A stretch of 64,000 nucleotides of DNA, from the NCBI GenBank assembly GCA_963820495.1, contig CAWGAF010000002.1:1178001-1242000 (forward strand). The letters run 5' to 3'. Positions 61,664 through 64,000 of the stretch are shown in pieces. The stretch's first letter is position 1. The number at the start of each line of letters is the position of its first letter. The position numbers and the translations under genes were made by a program. The notes below the pieces were generated by a model. That model worked only from the letters and a program-made list of their open reading frames with translations. It did no database searches and was not told the DNA's origin. The DNA comes from JBBIPA01 sp963820495. Lineage in GTDB: Bacteria; Chloroflexota; Dehalococcoidia; GIF9; UBA5629.

Positions 61664-62404
61664 ATGGATATGTGGAATATTATACAGCTTATTTTTAGGT
61701 CATTATGGTTTATTTTTAAGATTGCTTGGCTTCCCGTCTTGCTATGGGCATTTGAACTTCGCATTTATTTGCCAGACAAAGTACAAAAATGGTTATCGGA
61801 GAATTACGGAATGACTTTTTGGGGAGCAATCATCGGTACTGCAATATGGATTGGTATTGGGATTTATTATGAATTGCCTAGATTCCGTGATGTTTACCAT
61901 AAATTGTATCCACAGATAAAATTCGTTGTTACAAACCATGTCGAAAGTGGTCAATTTGAAATAATTGATAACAAACATGTTCTTGTTGGCATCGCTTTAT
62001 ATGTTGAAGGTTACTTTGAAAATGAAGGTGGAGTACCTTCTACAGTTAAAGCAATAGAGGCACAATTGATAAGAAAATATGGCATATTTAGATTACCGAT
62101 GAGTAAAAAGTGTGAGAAGGCTGCATATTATTTACAAGGTGGAAGGGATTTAATAGATTACCGTGGGTGTCATATCGAAGAATATAGCGTATCAGCGAAA
62201 GTCAAAGCTGATGCTACATGTTTTTTTAATAATAAATTTCAGGTAGAAAAATTAGGACAAGAATATTATTTCAAGGTTAAGTGGCGTGTATTGGGACAAG
62301 AACCTAAAGAAATAGAAATCTATCCTAATTGGGATGGATTTAAAAAGGATGTTGAAAACTGGCTTTCACGGCCAATTCCAGAGAGTGATATGTTTAAGAT
62401 ATAA
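61664..62404 (+). CDS. Passenger membrane protein of a second IS1595 unit (246 aa)
   Basis: 246 residues with two transmembrane helices (about 5-30 and 50-69), then a soluble domain of about 175 residues rich in beta. The end runs into the convergent transposase remnant and stops within it (11-base overlap), the same relation that the 180-residue passenger gene has to the intact transposase at 27581-27621. So it looks like cargo of a related element. No family recognised. Codon use is AT-rich, unlike its neighbours. Confidence 0.7.
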   Translation: MDMWNIIQLIFRSLWFIFKIAWLPVLLWAFELRIYLPDKVQKWLSENYGMTFWGAIIGTAIWIGIGIYYELPRFRDVYHKLYPQIKFVVTNHVESGQFEIIDNKHVLVGIALYVEGYFENEGGVPSTVKAIEAQLIRKYGIFRLPMSKKCEKAAYYLQGGRDLIDYRGCHIEEYSVSAKVKADATCFFNNKFQVEKLGQEYYFKVKWRVLGQEPKEIEIYPNWDGFKKDVENWLSRPIPESDMFKI

Positions 62405-62489
62405 GCACCTTATATTCGAGGTTATCAGACTTGATTAGTTTTAATAGCGTATCTCTAAACAAATACGGATTATCACGATTGTTAAATCG
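62394..62489 (-). pseudogene. IS1595 transposase C-terminal remnant
   Basis: In-frame 31 codons from RFNNRDNPYLFRDTLL to VLIS and a TAA at 62394, identical at 27 of 31 residues to the end of the intact transposase (residues 275-305). Upstream sequence diverges and does not continue the reading frame. It marks a truncated copy of the same element, inverted relative to the intact one. Confidence 0.85.
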
Positions 62490-62638
62490 TTGTATATGCA
62501 CATTGTCTAATGGATGATGTTTGATTATTGAGGATATTATGCAAGGCTTGAGCTTGAACAACAATAAGGGAAAGAAAACAATGAACAGTTACTTTATGCC
62601 TGCACCGAACAGTAATATTGCTAAGTAAACTCAAATAT

Positions 62639-62667
62639 TTGCACCACCAGGCATTAAATGCTATAAT
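62639..62667 (+). promoter_or_regulatory. Promoter of the pyrR operon
   Basis: TTGCAC (62639-62644), 17 bases, TATAAT (62662-62667). The start of transcription would be near 62674, just before the PyrR-binding leader. Confidence 0.65.
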
Positions 62668-62683
62668 AATGGGTAACATTAAG

Positions 62684-62716
62684 CCTTTAAGTCAGTCCAG
62701 TGAGGCTGGCAAGGGA
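62684..62716 (+). promoter_or_regulatory. PyrR-binding leader element
   Basis: AGTCCAGTGAGGCT at 62694-62707 matches the PyrR site consensus (ARUCCNGNGAGGYU). Flanking CCTT/AAGG bases close the stem. PyrR with UMP bound here would favour the downstream terminator. Confidence 0.9.
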
Positions 62717-62743
62717 TTATGGTAATAAACTTTGACACTCTGA

Positions 62744-62760
62744 AAACCTTACCAAGGTTT
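62744..62760 (+). promoter_or_regulatory. Alternative pyr leader stem (antiterminator region)
   Basis: AAACCTT, three bases, AAGGTTT can form one stem, while the same GGTTT can pair with AAACC at 62771-62775 instead. The bases are shared between the two structures, as in attenuators. Confidence 0.6.
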
Positions 62761-62770
62761 ATGGCATTTG

Positions 62771-62804
62771 AAACCTCTTGCCAGCAAAAGGCAGGAGGTT
62801 TTTT
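62771..62804 (+). terminator. Intrinsic terminator overlapping the pyrR ribosome site
   Basis: 12-bp stem (AAACCTCTTGCC pairs GGCAGGAGGTTT) followed by six T. The GGAGG of the pyrR ribosome site is in the 3' arm, so the hairpin would also hide it. Confidence 0.85.
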
Positions 62805-62806
62805 AT

Positions 62807-63367
62807 ATGCCTGAAAAAATCCTCATGTCCTCTGTGGACATGGAAAGAGCCTTGGTGCGCATCGCCCACGAGATAGTAGAGAGAAACAAAGGTGCCGAAC
62901 ACCTTGTTCTCGTTGGCATGCAAACCCGCGGGGTACCTCTTGCCAAACGTCTGGCTACCACAATCAAAGGATTAGAAGGAATCACCATCCCTGTCGGCTC
63001 TCTGGACATCAGCCTCTATCGTGATGACCTTTCCTCACTGGAACTGAAACCCCTCCTACACCGTACCGATGTCCCCACTGATATCACTGGTAAACATGTA
63101 GTCCTAGTTGATGATGTCTTTTATACTGGACGCAGTATTCGGGCAGCCATGGATGCCATTATTGATTTGGGACGTCCCCAAACTATTCAACTAGCAGTGC
63201 TGGTAGATAGAGGACATCGTGAACTGCCCATTCGCGCTGACTATGTAGGGAAAAATATACCCACTTCAATGTTCGAGGAAATAAAGGTACAGGTAACAGA
63301 GGTAGACGGAGAGGATAAAGTAACTGTATTTCAACCTGACAGGGAGGTGACTAGTGAAAACGACTGA
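62807..63367 (+). CDS. pyrR: PyrR bifunctional regulator/uracil phosphoribosyltransferase
   Basis: 186 residues from the ATG at 62807, 8 bases after GGAGG. The PRPP motif is VVLVDDVFYTGRSIRAAMDA near 92-111; MQTRGVPLAKRLA near 37. PyrR binds the pyr mRNA leader and senses UMP; many also have UPRT activity. Leader element and terminator are present ahead of it. The pyrB gene overlaps its end by 14 bases. Confidence 0.95.
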   Translation: MPEKILMSSVDMERALVRIAHEIVERNKGAEHLVLVGMQTRGVPLAKRLATTIKGLEGITIPVGSLDISLYRDDLSSLELKPLLHRTDVPTDITGKHVVLVDDVFYTGRSIRAAMDAIIDLGRPQTIQLAVLVDRGHRELPIRADYVGKNIPTSMFEEIKVQVTEVDGEDKVTVFQPDREVTSEND

Positions 63368-64000
63368 ACCCAATTCAAGCGCCACTATCGCAGAAACCTT
63401 CCCACCACTATCCATAAGCGCTTGGCGGCATCGTCATATACTCGACCTAGACGACTTCGCTAAGGAAGAAATAGAGCTGGTCTTTGAAATAGCCGACGCC
63501 ATGGCTGAAATACTTACCCGTGAAGTCAAAAAAGTGCCAACGCTTAGAGGCAAAACAATCGTCAACCTATTCTACGAACCTAGCACACGTACTCGCTCAT
63601 CCTTTGAGCTAGCCGCGAAAAATCTGAGCGCTGACACCATAAGTCTGGATGCTACTAAGAGCAGTATCGCCAAAGGAGAGTCTTTAATAGATAGTCTCCG
63701 TACATTGCAGGCATTGGGAGCCGATGTCATAGTAATGCGGCATTCACAATCTGGTGCCCCCTATCTGGCTGCTCGACATACAAATACCAGCATCATAAAT
63801 GCCGGCGACGGCTGGCATGCCCACCCTTCCCAAGCGCTCCTTGACCTATATACTATACGCTGTCACCTGGGCAAACTGACTAATCTGAAAGTGGCGATCA
63901 TCGGTGATATTATGCATAGCCGGGTAGCCCACTCCGACATCTGGGGTATGACCACTATGGAAACCAATGTGACATTATGTGCTCCTGCAACACTCCTGCC
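63354..64000 (+). CDS. pyrB: Aspartate carbamoyltransferase catalytic subunit (partial)
   Basis: The first 215 codons; the rest is beyond the right edge. GTG at 63354 follows GGAGG by 6 bases and overlaps pyrR. Motifs: FYEPSTRTRSSFELAA near 72-87 (carbamoyl-phosphate site), KGESLIDSLRTLQ, and HAHPSQALLDLYTI. It makes carbamoyl-aspartate, the first pyrimidine step. It has a polar N-terminal extension of about 30 residues. Confidence 0.94.
   Translation, partial: MKTTEPNSSATIAETFPPLSISAWRHRHILDLDDFAKEEIELVFEIADAMAEILTREVKKVPTLRGKTIVNLFYEPSTRTRSSFELAAKNLSADTISLDATKSSIAKGESLIDSLRTLQALGADVIVMRHSQSGAPYLAARHTNTSIINAGDGWHAHPSQALLDLYTIRCHLGKLTNLKVAIIGDIMHSRVAHSDIWGMTTMETNVTLCAPATLL

Overview
The window looks like a chromosomal segment of an anaerobic, AT-rich bacterium of the Chloroflexota, most likely class Dehalococcoidia. 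This is inferred from gene content, not from any database search. The best sequence clue is a Cys-cluster insertion in the G domain of EF-Tu that I associate with Chloroflexota. Others are an Rrf2-cysK pair, many TTG/GTG starts, and a molybdopterin enzyme of the pyrogallol hydroxytransferase type at the left edge.

Layout. 1-0.9 kb: 5' part of the molybdopterin enzyme gene, minus strand. 1.2-7 kb, minus strand: PHP phosphoesterase, YmdB-type phosphodiesterase, ribonuclease Y, recX, recA, nadE. 7-12 kb: an FmdB-type zinc ribbon, a DUF1461 membrane protein, dnaE and a tiny zinc ribbon. 12-16.3 kb, minus strand: repair and housekeeping genes (ogt-like, macro domain, hpf, comF, zinc ribbon, thpR, amidohydrolase). 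16.4-25.1 kb, plus strand: ychF, ppsA, dgt, dnaG, rpoD and a membrane-anchored protein. 25.1-31.4 kb: ffh and uvrA, with a 2.04-kb IS1595-type element between them that carries two passenger genes. 31.6-42.9 kb, minus strand: nadA, a HypE-like protein, cysteine desulfurase, NIL-domain protein, thrC, then a DUF2318 lipoprotein/ABC cluster behind metB, then cysK and an Rrf2 regulator. 43.1-48.4 kb, minus strand: a TIGR04076-like gene with an in-frame UGA, then the transcription-order operon tRNA-Thr, tRNA-Tyr, tRNA-Thr, tuf, rpmG, secE, nusG, rplK, rplA, rplJ, rplL. 48.5-56.9 kb, plus strand: a bifunctional-nuclease-type protein, a zinc protein, and the full F-type ATP synthase operon with a 38-residue membrane ORF between atpE and atpF. 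57-61.6 kb: AEC transporter, rnc, UPF0173 hydrolase, pepA, P-loop kinase. 61.6-64 kb: a second IS1595 remnant with a different passenger gene, then a PyrR-controlled pyrR-pyrB operon that runs off the right edge.

Most of the window is ordinary core genome, with conserved information-processing and ATP synthase operons. The sulfur genes (cysteine desulfurase, metB, cysK, IscR-like Rrf2, possibly thrC and the DUF2318/ABC cluster) form a coherent cysteine/Fe-S neighbourhood. Clear regulatory signals are a PyrR attenuator, an L10-leader hairpin, and consensus promoters before the Rrf2 gene, before the tRNA-tuf operon and before the bifunctional-nuclease gene.

The least ordinary features are two related IS1595-type units that share a transposase tail but carry different passenger genes. 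Others are the UGA-interrupted small gene, the atp micro-ORF, a roughly 75-residue insertion in the bifunctional nuclease domain, and the cluster-free molybdopterin enzyme.
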